NCBI GenBank assembly: GCA_023014485.1
Contig: JAJOZX010001870.1
Span: forward strand, 1 to 64,000
Source: Bathynomus jamesi
Taxonomy: Eukaryota > Arthropoda > Malacostraca > Isopoda > Cirolanidae
Direction: 5' to 3'
DNA length: 64,000 bases
Shown: positions 13,168 through 21,364 of the stretch, one piece after another
How positions within the stretch are numbered: the stretch's first letter is position 1
How the letters are laid out: each line of letters begins with the position of its first letter
The notes under the pieces: model-generated
What the model saw: only the letters and a program-made list of their open reading frames with translations
The model's database searches: none
Told to the model about the DNA's origin: nothing
Translations under genes and position numbers: made by a program

Positions 13168-13630
13168 TGTTGGTTTTCGTCGTCGTCGTCGTTGGACCTA
13201 GGCAAGCTACGGCTTGGGACCGTAGCGCATCTATCCGGTATAGGTTAACCTGGATGATGTAGCCATAAGCACTGCCGCTGGTTAAGTGCCAACCAGTGAT
13301 TATCTCACTAGCCGTATTGAGTCCGTTAGGCGAAACTGCGACAGTACCAAGGATGGAAAATATAACCCTTGGATTTCTATTATTTATTTGCAAAATGGAC
13401 ATGGTATTAGATTAAAATAATTATTTGAATATAAATATTAACTGACAATTGTGATATATAATTAATGTTTACATACAATAAAATAATACAGTATACATAA
13501 AATTAGTATTAATGTGGTTTACAATTGAATTATGATGGGTAACTAATTTAAAATGAATTTATAGCTATTCCGAATTCAAGACGGTAAAATTAACATTTAT
13601 CTTGAAACTAAAATAAGAGTATTCACTACA
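13168..13630 (-). repeat. LTR 4 of array 1 (463 bp)
   Basis: Same boundaries and sequence as the other LTRs, with a few missing bases in the AT-rich half. Shared by units 3 and 4. The polypurine tract follows at 13631. Confidence 0.93.
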
Positions 13631-13650
13631 CACTCCCCCCGAGAGGAAGT

Positions 13651-14616
13651 TCAAAGAGTTCCGAATGACACAGATTTCCCCTGGACCTTTTTGGTAGCTA
13701 CATGTACCTCGCTTAAGGTTGATTCCAAAAACGCAGGCTTAAGACGATCGATAGAAACCTTGTCTACCTTGGAACCGCGCTGGATGAGAAATGATTTGCG
13801 CGTACGTCGGAGAACTTCATAGGGCTCGTCATATGGACATTGGAGAGGCCATTTTGGGACAGGTACACGAACGAAAACGTGGGTGCAAGACTGGAGGGCT
13901 GGGGAAACAAAGATGTTCTGTTGGCTAGTCAATCGAGGGGGAACAGGCTGAAGGGACTGCATGTGAGAGGAAAGTGTTTGAGCGAATTCCGTAGGATCAC
14001 ATGACTTATCCCCTGCAGTGAAGTAGCCACCTGGTAGCCGCAGTGTTGTTCCATAGACTAGTTCAGCCGCTGTAGTCTTCAGATCACTCTTAAATGCAGA
14101 GCGAATACCAAGCAACACGAGTGGAAGCTTATCCATCCAATGGGAGTCTTCGTGACACATAAGGGATGACTTCAGCTGGCGATGGAAGCGTTCGACGAGG
14201 CCGTTAGCTTGCGGATGATACGCACAGGTATGCGCATGTACTGTACCCAACAAGCTGGTAAACTTCTTCCAAAGCGAAGACTCAAATTGGCGACCTTGGT
14301 CAGTGATGACTTTTGTCGGCAATCCAAATCTTGATACCCATCCATGAAGAAAGGCTCTTGCAACAGTGTCGGCTTGGATATCAGGAAGTGGGATGGCTTC
14401 AGGCCATCTGGAAAAGCGGTCGAGACAGGTGAGCAGATAACGTTGGCCTTGAATCACTGGAAGAGGGCCAACAATGTCTACATGAATTACCTCAAATCGC
14501 TGGGATGGGGGCGGAAATGCGTCAAAAGGGACCTGGTGTGCCTTTGGACTTTGGCACGCTGGCAGGCAAGGCACGTTTTGGTCCAATGTTTGACATCCTT
14601 CCGCATCGAGGGCCAA
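13651..14616 (-). CDS. pol: Unit 4 Pol part 4: integrase catalytic core and C-terminus
   Basis: The DDE core is complete: D47 in VIHVDIVGPLP, D106 in ITDQGRQFES and E142 in GLVERFHRQL, a D35E spacing typical of retroviral-type integrases. A long basic C-terminal domain follows and ends at the TGA at 13651-13653, just inside the polypurine tract. The first 25 or so residues of this frame are out of phase with the finger. Across unit 4, only the three homopolymer contractions prevent a continuous Pol frame. Confidence 0.9.
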   Translation of the reverse strand: MALDAEGCQTLDQNVPCLPACQSPKAHQVPFDAFPPPSQRFEVIHVDIVGPLPVIQGQRYLLTCLDRFSRWPEAIPLPDIQADTVARAFLHGWVSRFGLPTKVITDQGRQFESSLWKKFTSLLGTVHAHTCAYHPQANGLVERFHRQLKSSLMCHEDSHWMDKLPLVLLGIRSAFKSDLKTTAAELVYGTTLRLPGGYFTAGDKSCDPTEFAQTLSSHMQSLQPVPPRLTSQQNIFVSPALQSCTHVFVRVPVPKWPLQCPYDEPYEVLRRTRKSFLIQRGSKVDKVSIDRLKPAFLESTLSEVHVATKKVQGKSVSFGTL

Positions 14617-14936
14617 ACAAAGCGAGAGGTAACCAGGTGTTGCGAAGCACGGATAGCAGGATGGGAGGGCTTATGAAGATCCGTGAAGACTGCTTGTCTG
14701 TGACATGGAGGGACATAAGGGCGAATAGCAGCTGTTGATACGTCGCAATAGAGGGGCACAGACAATCCTGGCATACTCATTTTCTTGAGGGAAAGTGAGT
14801 GAGTGGAGTCTTCTCTGAGCAGGTCTTGTAGTTCCGTATCCTTATCTTGATCCTGTGCAATAGCATTCCACAGTGTAGAGCTGAGGGTAACAGAAGTAAT
14901 CTCTATTCTTGAAAGTGCATCCGCTGGAGTGTTCAA
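14487..14936 (-). CDS. pol: Unit 4 Pol part 3: linker and integrase HHCC zinc finger
   Basis: It begins with NTPADALSR, the conserved end of the RNase H-integrase linker in Ty3/gypsy elements. It continues to an integrase N-terminal finger (H-x3-H then C-x2-C, seen as HKPSH and TCLACQR). The correct frame is left near 14525-14530, where the G run is three bases instead of the four seen in other units. The final residues are out of phase. Confidence 0.87.
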   Translation of the reverse strand: MNTPADALSRIEITSVTLSSTLWNAIAQDQDKDTELQDLLREDSTHSLSLKKMSMPGLSVPLYCDVSTAAIRPYVPPCHRQAVFTDLHKPSHPAIRASQHLVTSRFVWPSMRKDVKHWTKTCLACQRAKVQRHTRSLLTHFRPHPSDLR

Positions 14937-15598
14937 GACACCTTTGATGTGGCGGATATCTGTGGTAAATTGCGAGATATAATCGAGTTGCCTGATGACT
15001 CTGGGGAGTGGTTACAGCTGTTTTTATTGAAGACAGTGACCAAAGGTTTGTGGTCGGTAAAAACACAAAACTCTCGGCCTTCAAGGAAATGTTGAAAATG
15101 CTTCACGTTTAAGTAAATAGCAAGAAGTTCACGTCCGAAAGCACTATAACGCGTTTGGGCTGGCTGCAGCTTTTTCGAGTAAAACGCGATGGGTGCTTGT
15201 TGACCGTTAATGGTTTGTTCCAACACCCCACCGATCGCAACATCTGATGCATCGACCGTCAGAGTTAGGGGGGCATCACTGATAGGAAATGACAGAGACA
15301 ATGCACTATTGATAGCATTTTTGGCATTGTCGAACGCCTGTAAACTATCGCTACACCATACCAATTTCGTTACCTTGCGTTTGTGTGTGATCATAGCGTG
15401 TAGAGGAGCAAGAACACTGGCACAGTTTTTAATGAACTTGTGGTAATAATTTACCAAACCTAGAAACCGACGTAACTCACGCTGATTATTTGGCATAGGG
15501 TAATTTTTTATCACTTCACACTTGTCCTGAAGGGGGTAATTCCGTGCTGCGAAATCGTGTGACCAAGAAATTCCAAGGTTGGCTGTGCAAACACACAC
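14933..15598 (-). CDS. pol: Unit 4 Pol part 2: RT thumb/connection and RNase H
   Basis: It picks up immediately after the first frame change and carries the RT connection ([17 protein letters not shown]) and the RNase H domain. The RNase H has TVDASD (first catalytic Asp), the [12 protein letters not shown] segment (catalytic Glu) and FTDHKPL (third Asp). The useful frame is lost at the G run near 15003-15006, again one G shorter than in units 1 and 2. The last residues listed for this frame are therefore out of phase. Confidence 0.88.
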   Translation of the reverse strand: MCVCTANLGISWSHDFAARNYPLQDKCEVIKNYPMPNNQRELRRFLGLVNYYHKFIKNCASVLAPLHAMITHKRKVTKLVWCSDSLQAFDNAKNAINSALSLSFPISDAPLTLTVDASDVAIGGVLEQTINGQQAPIAFYSKKLQPAQTRYSAFGRELLAIYLNVKHFQHFLEGREFCVFTDHKPLVTVFNKNSCNHSPESSGNSIISRNLPQISATSKVS

Positions 15599-16725
15599 TT
15601 AGATGCATTAATAGTAACACCGTATTGTTCTAAGCGTTGAAAGAGGAGTGAAAGATGTTCCTTATGTTCCTCTTCCGTTGAGCTGGCCACAAGCAAATCA
15701 TCGATGTAGGCATAAACAAAGTCTAAGCCTCTGGTGACCTCATCTATAAACCTCTGAAAGGTTTGCGCAGCATTCCGTAGCCCGAACGGCATCTTCACAA
15801 ATTCGAATAACCCAAATGGTGTACAAACTGCAGTCTTGGGAATATCCGAAGGCTCTACGGGAATGTGGTGGAAAGCCTTAACGAGGTCTATTTTACTGAA
15901 GATAGATTTGCCGTGGAGAAGAGAAGTAAAGTCTTGGACATTTGGTACCGGATATCGGTCCGGGATGGTTGTCGAATTCAAAAACCGGTAATCCCCACAT
16001 GGTCTCCAGTCTCCTGACTTCTTCTGGACCAGGTGTAGGGGAGAGGACCAACTGCTTTTGGAAGGTCTTATTATCCCAAGATCTATCATAAGCTGGAATT
16101 CCGATTTGGCAGCTTTCAGTTTGTCCGGGGCAAGACGTCTGGGTTTTGCAAACACAGGGGGACCTTTTGTTGTAATGTGATGGGTAATGGTGTGCTTAAT
16201 GGTATCACCCATCTGCATCGGTTGAAGAATTCCTGGATATCGCTGGAAAAGGCACTGGTACATGGAATTAGGGGGAACGAGGGAAAGTGCAGAGTTCGAG
16301 GCGTCCGGAAGGGCAACCTGTTTGGCAAGAACAGAAAGCAGTGTGGCCTGGTCGCATAAGCGTCGCTTGTCAAGATCCACCAGGAGTTTGAAATGCTGGA
16401 GGAAGTCAGCGCCGATTATGGGATGCTGCACTTGAGCACAGATGAAAATCCACTTGAAGGATCGGTGAAGGCCCAAGTTTAGTTCACGCGACTGAGTACC
16501 GTACGTGGGTATGCGTGAACCGTTAGCAGCGTATAGAGGCGGAGATTCCGAGTGCGTATGACCAGATTTTTGAGGGAATACACTGACTGACGCTCCGGTA
16601 TCGACCAAGAAATTGACACCAGAGTTCCTGTCCTTTATGAATAACAGGTTGGCAGTGCGAGTACTAGACGCCATTAGGACTCGCTGCTGGAGTTTTCCGA
16701 CGAAAAATTGCAAGGGGAGATGCAC
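15511..16725 (-). CDS. pol: Unit 4 Pol part 1: aspartic protease and reverse transcriptase
   Basis: This frame of 404 codons has the retropepsin active site [12 protein letters not shown] (DTG at about 42-44). It then has a full RT palm: [13 protein letters not shown] near 277-289, the PFGL segments at 303-316, and the catalytic [10 protein letters not shown] with YIDD at 340-343. There is no ATG at its start (the first codon is GTG after a TAG), which fits expression by -1 frameshifting from Gag. The frame is lost near 15535, where this unit has one G fewer than the other three units in a G run. Catalytic residues are all present. Confidence 0.9.
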   Translation of the reverse strand: MHLPLQFFVGKLQQRVLMASSTRTANLLFIKDRNSGVNFLVDTGASVSVFPQKSGHTHSESPPLYAANGSRIPTYGTQSRELNLGLHRSFKWIFICAQVQHPIIGADFLQHFKLLVDLDKRRLCDQATLLSVLAKQVALPDASNSALSLVPPNSMYQCLFQRYPGILQPMQMGDTIKHTITHHITTKGPPVFAKPRRLAPDKLKAAKSEFQLMIDLGIIRPSKSSWSSPLHLVQKKSGDWRPCGDYRFLNSTTIPDRYPVPNVQDFTSLLHGKSIFSKIDLVKAFHHIPVEPSDIPKTAVCTPFGLFEFVKMPFGLRNAAQTFQRFIDEVTRGLDFVYAYIDDLLVASSTEEEHKEHLSLLFQRLEQYGVTINASKCVFAQPTLEFLGHTISQHGITPFRTSVK

Positions 16726-17138
16726 TTCCTAGCCTTCTTTCCAAATTTAGAGTGGTAGAAGCAGATCTTCCCGGAACTCGAACGATGCCTCTTCGTAAAT
16801 CTTGACCGAGAATGGCTTCTTTGCCGTTGATTTTGTAGCAGAGAACAAACGTGGTTGAGTTGTTGACTTAACTCTTCCACTTTCAACTCCAGTTCCGATT
16901 GTGTGTTCACGTTGTTGACCGGAGCTGTGTCAATCTCCACTGCTTTGTCGGCAGTTTCTGCTAGTTTATCAACTGGAGTAGCAGGATCCATAGTGGCCAA
17001 GACACGCTGAGCTGATGGAGGAAGTTTCTGCAAGAACAACTGTCTAAAGATGTCCTTATCGAAGGTTTGTGCGCGTTCGCCTAGAGCGCACTGCATAGCC
17101 CTCAGCATTTGACATTTGAGTGGGCTTACGGTCTCCAA
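16674..17138 (-). CDS. gag: Unit 4 Gag, C-terminal reading frame with CHCC finger (about 154 aa)
   Basis: This continues the capsid domain (segment [19 protein letters not shown]), passes an acidic linker, and ends in a basic nucleocapsid-like region. The finger is C-x2-H-x9-C-x3-C (CFYH...RKCISPC), the CHCC arrangement reported for CsRn1 and Kabuki rather than the usual CCHC. There is no methionine at the frame entry; the 17138 end is a TTG codon. It ends at the TAA at 16674-16676, overlapping Pol by about 50 bases, so Pol lies in the -1 frame. A possible slip site (GGAAAAC, minus strand) lies at 16692-16698. Confidence 0.85.
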   Translation of the reverse strand: METVSPLKCQMLRAMQCALGERAQTFDKDIFRQLFLQKLPPSAQRVLATMDPATPVDKLAETADKAVEIDTAPVNNVNTQSELELKVEELSQQLNHVCSLLQNQRQRSHSRSRFTKRHRSSSGKICFYHSKFGKKARKCISPCNFSSENSSSES

Positions 17139-17445
17139 GTTCTTCTTTTGAGATTAACTGATGTAGTTTCTCACGCTCGGAGACAGTGGTGCGGCACAGG
17201 ATGGCAGACTTCAGATCGTTGTATGGGTCCTCACTCGTGGAAGTAGACACGATGACATCACGGACTTCAGAGATGATGCTCGCTGGTAGAGAGGACAAAA
17301 CATGATCGTATTTTGTCCTGCTAGCGGTGATCCTTCCCAAGTTGAATTGTGATTCCACTTGGTGGAACCAAATAAATGGATCACCCGGCCAGAAGACGGG
17401 GAGCTTTACGCTCAAGTGGGAGATGGCACCAGCGTCGTCAGGCAT
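17056..17445 (-). CDS. gag: Unit 4 Gag, N-terminal reading frame (129 aa)
   Basis: This frame starts at the ATG 17443-17445, 235 bases into the internal region. It reads as a Ty3/gypsy Gag capsid domain, with a typical segment ending in [10 protein letters not shown] that precedes the conserved helical region. After that segment the frame runs into unrelated basic residues and stops. The true Gag sequence continues in the overlapping +1 frame (16674-17138). All four units show the break at the same place, so it predates amplification or is used by the element. It is the same reading frame as the start of Pol. Confidence 0.85.
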   Translation of the reverse strand: MPDDAGAISHLSVKLPVFWPGDPFIWFHQVESQFNLGRITASRTKYDHVLSSLPASIISEVRDVIVSTSTSEDPYNDLKSAILCRTTVSEREKLHQLISKEELGDRKPTQMSNAEGYAVRSRRTRTNLR

Positions 17446-17666
17446 CTTCTCCTATGCTTGCTGACGTACAAGCAAGACGACAAGTTACCAACGAAGGATT
17501 GGAGGTTGAGACGAGCGCAGGCACAGAGCGCACGGGCAGGGGTGAGGGGCAGAGGGCACGAGCGACGTTACAGTCTGGTCCTAGTCGCTCGGGTGAAGGG
17601 GGTGATGGGCACGAACGACGTTACAGTCTAGTCCTAGTCGTTTGGGTAAAAGGGGGGAATCCAACT

Positions 17667-17678
17667 CCGGGGTCACCA
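17667..17678 (-). other. Primer binding site, unit 4 (tRNA-Trp type)
   Basis: Identical 12-base site on the minus strand, two bases from LTR 5. It would prime minus-strand DNA synthesis in the outermost unit. Confidence 0.75.
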
Positions 17679-17680
17679 AT

Positions 17681-18148
17681 TGTTGGTTTTCGTCGTCGTC
17701 GTCGTTGGGCCTAGGCAAGCTACGGCTTGGGACCGTAGCGCATCTATCCGGTATAGGTTAACCTGGATGATGTAGCCATAAGCACTGCCGCTGGTTAAGT
17801 GCCAACCAGTGATTATCTCACTAGCCGTATTGAGTCCGTTAGGCGAAACTGCGACAGTACCAAGGATGGAAAATATAACCCTTGGATTTCTGTTATTTAT
17901 TTGCAAAATGGACATGGTATTAGATTAAAATAATTATTTGAATATAAATAATTAACTGACAATTGTGATATATAATTAATTATGTTTACATACAATAAAA
18001 TAATACAGTATACATAAAATTAGTATTAATGTGGTTTACAATTGAATTATGATGGGTAACTAATTTAAAATGAATTTATAGCTATTCCGAAATTCAAGGC
18101 GGTAAAATTAACATTTATCTTGAAACTAAAATAAGAGTATTCACTACA
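17681..18148 (-). repeat. LTR 5 of array 1 (468 bp, outer 5' LTR)
   Basis: This is the outermost 5' LTR of the minus-strand array. It ends in ACTACA at 18148 and then meets sequence not found elsewhere in the window. It carries a few private substitutions, for example at the base before the CTAGGCAAGC stretch and in the AT-rich half. Confidence 0.93.
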
Positions 18149-18495
18149 CCACCATCCGTTTCCCATCAACGTTGTCGACATGGAATCAGTATCTCGTCGC
18201 ATCAGATGCTCAACTTTCCTGCGTAATGAAACGGTCAAAAATAACATATAAAGGTAATAAAGTATTCGTTACTCGCAAATAATTATAATATCCCTACCTT
18301 CAAACACGAGTCAAATATTCAAACACGAATTCAATGTATAGGAAATGTTTATGTTAAACGCATTATTTCCGGCTGTTCCTCAACACGAACGTAATAAATA
18401 AAACATAAGTCTTCATAACTAATTTACCTTCTGTTACAAGAATAATCGATGAAAATTAGTTCTCAAAATCTTATTGCAAGTCTGTCTCTGTCTGT
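18149..18495. other. Unassigned AT-rich spacer between array 1 and the LINE chain
   Basis: About 350 bases with no repeat partner elsewhere in the window and no convincing coding. The only open frame (18065-18247) crosses the LTR edge. This is the only stretch of appreciable size that I cannot assign to a mobile element. A short TCTGTCTCTGTC pyrimidine run sits next to the LINE junction. Confidence 0.6.
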
Positions 18496-19311
18496 CTACT
18501 CGATGTTGGGGAGTAATATCGAGGCCACTGATTTGGAAAAGGACTTGGGTGTGCTAATTAGCAGCGACCTTAAGTTTACGAAACATTGCGTAGAGGTGGA
18601 AAAGAAAGCCCAGAAGCTGTTGAGTTATATCAGGAGGCAATTTCAGTTTCGGAACAAGGAGATTGTGCTCTCTCTGTACAATTCCCTGGTTCGGCCGCAC
18701 CTGGAGTATGCTGTGCAGTTCTGGTCGCCCACCCTCAAGAAAGATATTGAGAGGCTGGAGCGAGTGCAGGCGAGGGCCACAAAGTTAATCCCTTCCGTTA
18801 GGCATATGGGCTACAATCGACGCTTACTCGCCCTGAACTTGTTTTCGCTGGAAAATCGGAGGCTGCGCGGTCAACTCATCGAGGTTTTCAAGCTCTTACG
18901 CGGGTTCAACGATGTCGATTTTAGAAGCATGTTTAGTTTAAATGATAACCCAACTCGCAACAATAGTTGGAAGTTGGATTTGAAACGGCTTCGGAATAGT
19001 GTGTGTGGGAATTACTTTACGTATAAGATCTGTGACACGTGGAACAGTTTATCTTCAGAAGTTGTGAACAGTTCCTCTGTGGTCATTTCAAGAAAAGGTT
19101 AGACCAAATCTCGCACACTATTTGAGTGTGTAGAAAATTTTCCCTGGTACCCGTTGCCATTGGTACCTCCTCGGTATGGGCCGCAAGGCCTTTTGAGGTA
19201 CTTCTTTTCCTTCTAACTCCTTGTAACTCTCTCACTCTCTGTCTCTCTGTCTCTCTGTCTCCCTCTTTCTCCCTCTGTCTCCCTCTCTCTGTCTCTGTCT
19301 CCCTCTCTCAC
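18496..19311 (+). mobile_element. CR1-like LINE family A, 3' fragment (copy A1) with pyrimidine tail
   Basis: It matches the last third of ORF2 of copy A2 (from about 22336) and continues into a 3' UTR with the segment GGTACCTCCTCGGTATGGGC. It then ends in a TCCTT.TAACTCCTTGTAACTC block followed by C/T-rich short repeats. It is truncated at its 5' side at the end of the RT palm region. Confidence 0.85.
18497..19102 (+). pseudogene. LINE A1 ORF2 C-terminal fragment
   Basis: The product shows the CR1/Jockey-type region after the RT palm: DLEKDLGVLISSDLKFTKH, then LYNSLVRPHLEYAVQFWSP, then a basic helix ERVQARATKLIP. It lacks endonuclease and the catalytic RT motifs. The open frame upstream to 18449 is spacer and not LINE-derived. 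The C-terminus is shifted near 19080 compared with A2 (one base missing before CAGTTCAAG). Confidence 0.85.
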
Positions 19312-19313
19312 AT

Positions 19314-19974
19314 AGGTTATAAAAACCCGAAGACCGATTACTCTCTCTTGGGAAGGAACTTGACTGAGACCGATCTAGAGAAAGACTTGGGAGTCTATAT
19401 CAGCAACGATCTGAAACCGTCGAAGCACTGTGCAGAAGTCGAAAAGAGGGCCTTAAAATTATTAAGTTATATTAAAAGACAGTTCCAGTTTCGGAACAAG
19501 GAGACTGTAATGTCTCTTTATAATTCTCTAGTCAGACCTCAACTGGAATACTGTGCGCAGTTTTGGTCTCCATCCCTCAGGAAGGACATAGAAAGGTTAG
19601 AAAGAGTACAAGCAAGGGCTACAAAATTGATCCCTTCAATGAGAATGCAAAGCTACCAACGGAGATTGGAGCGCCTAAATCTGTTTAGCTTAGAAACGAG
19701 GAGGTTGCGGGGTCAGCTTATTCAAGTCTTCAAGATGCTCAAAGGAATAGACAGGGTAGATTACAGAAACTTATTCTCACTTAATGCCAATCCGACAAGA
19801 AATAATGGGTTTAAACTGGAACTAAAGACATTTAGGACCTCTGTCTGCGGAAATTTCTTTTCCTATAAAATAGTTAATATCTGGAACCAACTTCCCTCAG
19901 AGGTTGTTTCCAGTCAAAGTGTAAATGTGTTTAAAAATAGGCTGGACAAAGTACTGAATACTCTCATAGTTTAA
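19314..19974 (+). pseudogene. LINE B1 ORF2 C-terminal fragment
   Basis: About 220 codons remain open from the truncation to the natural stop (TAA at 19972-19974). The motifs are DLEKDLGVYISNDLK, LYNSLVRPQLEYCAQFWSP and ERVQARATKLIPSM. The open frame extends upstream to 19126, but that part is translated pyrimidine repeat from the A1 tail. The piece carries no catalytic centre. Confidence 0.85.
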
Positions 19975-20279
19975 GATTAAAACAAGAAAACTCTGCAGGA
20001 GTTCGCTTGCAGGGTGTCTCTGTGAGCAAGCTAAATATAGAGCTATTTATATATTCTCCACTTTCCTGTAAAATTTCCTTGGCTACTTTTCCAGGGTCAA
20101 GGTATTTTCTTCAACCTTTTTCCGTACCTGCCTCTGGCAGGGAGGGAGCGGAGGGTGGGGAGAGAGCCTTCTACTTTTCTATCCAGTTTTCTACTACTGC
20201 TAGGATAGTTGAAAGAAAAATAAACTATTAATAACAGGAATCTCCCAGAGTGGACCGAAAGGTCTTTGAGGCTTCCTCT

Positions 20280-20520
20280 TGTCCTTGTAACTCCTTGTAA
20301 CTCTCTGTCTCTGTCTCCCTCTCTCTGTCTCTGTCTCCCTCTCTCTGTCTCTGTCTCCCTCTCCCTGTCTATGTCTCCCTGTTCCCTGTCTCTGTCTCTG
20401 TCTCCCTCTCCCTGTCTCTGTCTCCCTCTCCCTGTCTCTGTCTCCCTCTCCCTGTCCCTGTCTCCCTCTCCCTGTCTCCGTCTCCATCTTCCTGTCTCCC
20501 TCTCCCTCCCTAACCTAACT
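20280..20520. repeat. Pyrimidine-rich microsatellite, B1 tail
   Basis: Imperfect repeats of about 12 bases with the pattern TCTCTGTCTCCC. Similar tracts occur at 19215-19311 and 23455-23582, each directly after a LINE 3' end. Open frames across these tracts, on both strands, are low-complexity artefacts. Confidence 0.85.
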
Positions 20521-21317
20521 ATAGGTTAATCTTGGTGTACAGACCTCCGCATCTCCTCCTCGAGGAGGATACAGCCCTGTACACCGAACTCAGTAGCCTG
20601 CTAGGGGATAGGGTGTGTGTAGTTTTAGGAGACTTCAACTGTCGCGGCATAAAGTGGGAAAACAGGACTGCCGATGCTGAAGGGAGGAGGCTAGTTGACT
20701 TTGCTGATGAGAACTTCCTCACTCAGTGGGTCAACGAGCCTACACGAAGCGAAAGCGTTCTAGAAGTAGTCACGACCGAAGACAACCTCGTCACTGGCCT
20801 CACCGTTGACGAATCATTGGGCGGGAGTGATCACTGTCTTATTAGGTTCCGTGTGTGCGTCCCTCGGGTGAAGCGTAGTAACTCGAGAGGCAGTAAGCTC
20901 GATCTCCGGCGGGCGAACTTTGTTAGCCTCAGGGATAGCGTAGGAGAGATGGGGTTAGAGGTTGGCGGCGATGTTGAGGGAGTGTGGAGTGCATTCCGGG
21001 ACGAGTTTATGGTGCTGCAGTCTGCTGCCATACCCTCAAAACCGGTCACCCCTGCTTCAACGCAGCCTAAGTGGTTCAATCGTGACATCGCTTCGGCTAT
21101 CCGAAATAGGAAAGTAGCGTATAGGAAGGCAAAGGCCAATCGTTCACACGAGAACACTGAAGCGTATGTCCGACTGTGTAGGGAAGTGAAGGCGAAGGTT
21201 AGGCTAGCGAAACGTAACGAAGAACTACGGGTGGCAAGCCTCTGCAAGGGGAACCCTAAGGAATTCTTCAGTTATGTTAATAGTAGAAAGCCCATTAGAA
21301 GCAGGATAGTCCGTTAA
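20521..21317 (+). pseudogene. LINE A2 ORF2, endonuclease part
   Basis: APE-type endonuclease from the middle of the domain. The motifs are LVYRPPH, the catalytic GDFNCRGIKW, and GGSDH near the end, which matches the family's catalytic SDH. A 3-base loss in the segment after ESVLE is seen against A3. A one-base frame change near 21308 separates this from the RT frame. The product would nick target DNA for target-primed reverse transcription. Confidence 0.85.
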
Positions 21318-21364
21318 AGGATGGAAGCGGCGTTCTGCGGACCTCCGACGCGGACATCGCTAAT

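Larger units (their letters stand above)
1..18148 (-). mobile_element. Tandem array of four Ty3/gypsy (CsRn1/Kabuki-like) LTR retrotransposon units
   Basis: The arrangement is LTR-internal-LTR-internal-LTR-internal-LTR-internal-LTR, with LTR starts at 4150, 8665, 13168 and 17681 and the leftmost LTR cut by the window edge. Internal regions are 134-4149, 4616-8664, 9132-13167 and 13631-17680. All coding is on the minus strand in the order gag, protease, RT, RNase H, integrase. The CHCC finger in Gag and a primer site matching tRNA-Trp assign it to the CsRn1/Kabuki branch (family knowledge). Homology stops at 18148, where unique sequence begins; the other flank is outside the window, so no target duplication can be tested. 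Confidence 0.93.
19312..20520 (+). mobile_element. CR1-like LINE family B, 3' fragment (copy B1) with 3' UTR and pyrimidine tail
   Basis: The sequence is related to family A but clearly diverged, with its own 3' UTR (19975-20240). It is followed by TCCTTGTAACTCCTTGTAACTC and about 210 bases of C/T-rich repeats built on TCTCTGTCTCCC. Short terminal repeats are characteristic of CR1 3' ends (family knowledge). The 5' truncation falls within about ten codons of that of A1. Confidence 0.85.

Noticed and set aside
20200..20529. Open frames on both strands across the C/T-rich tracts
   Set aside because: Low-complexity translations of a microsatellite, with no homology expected.
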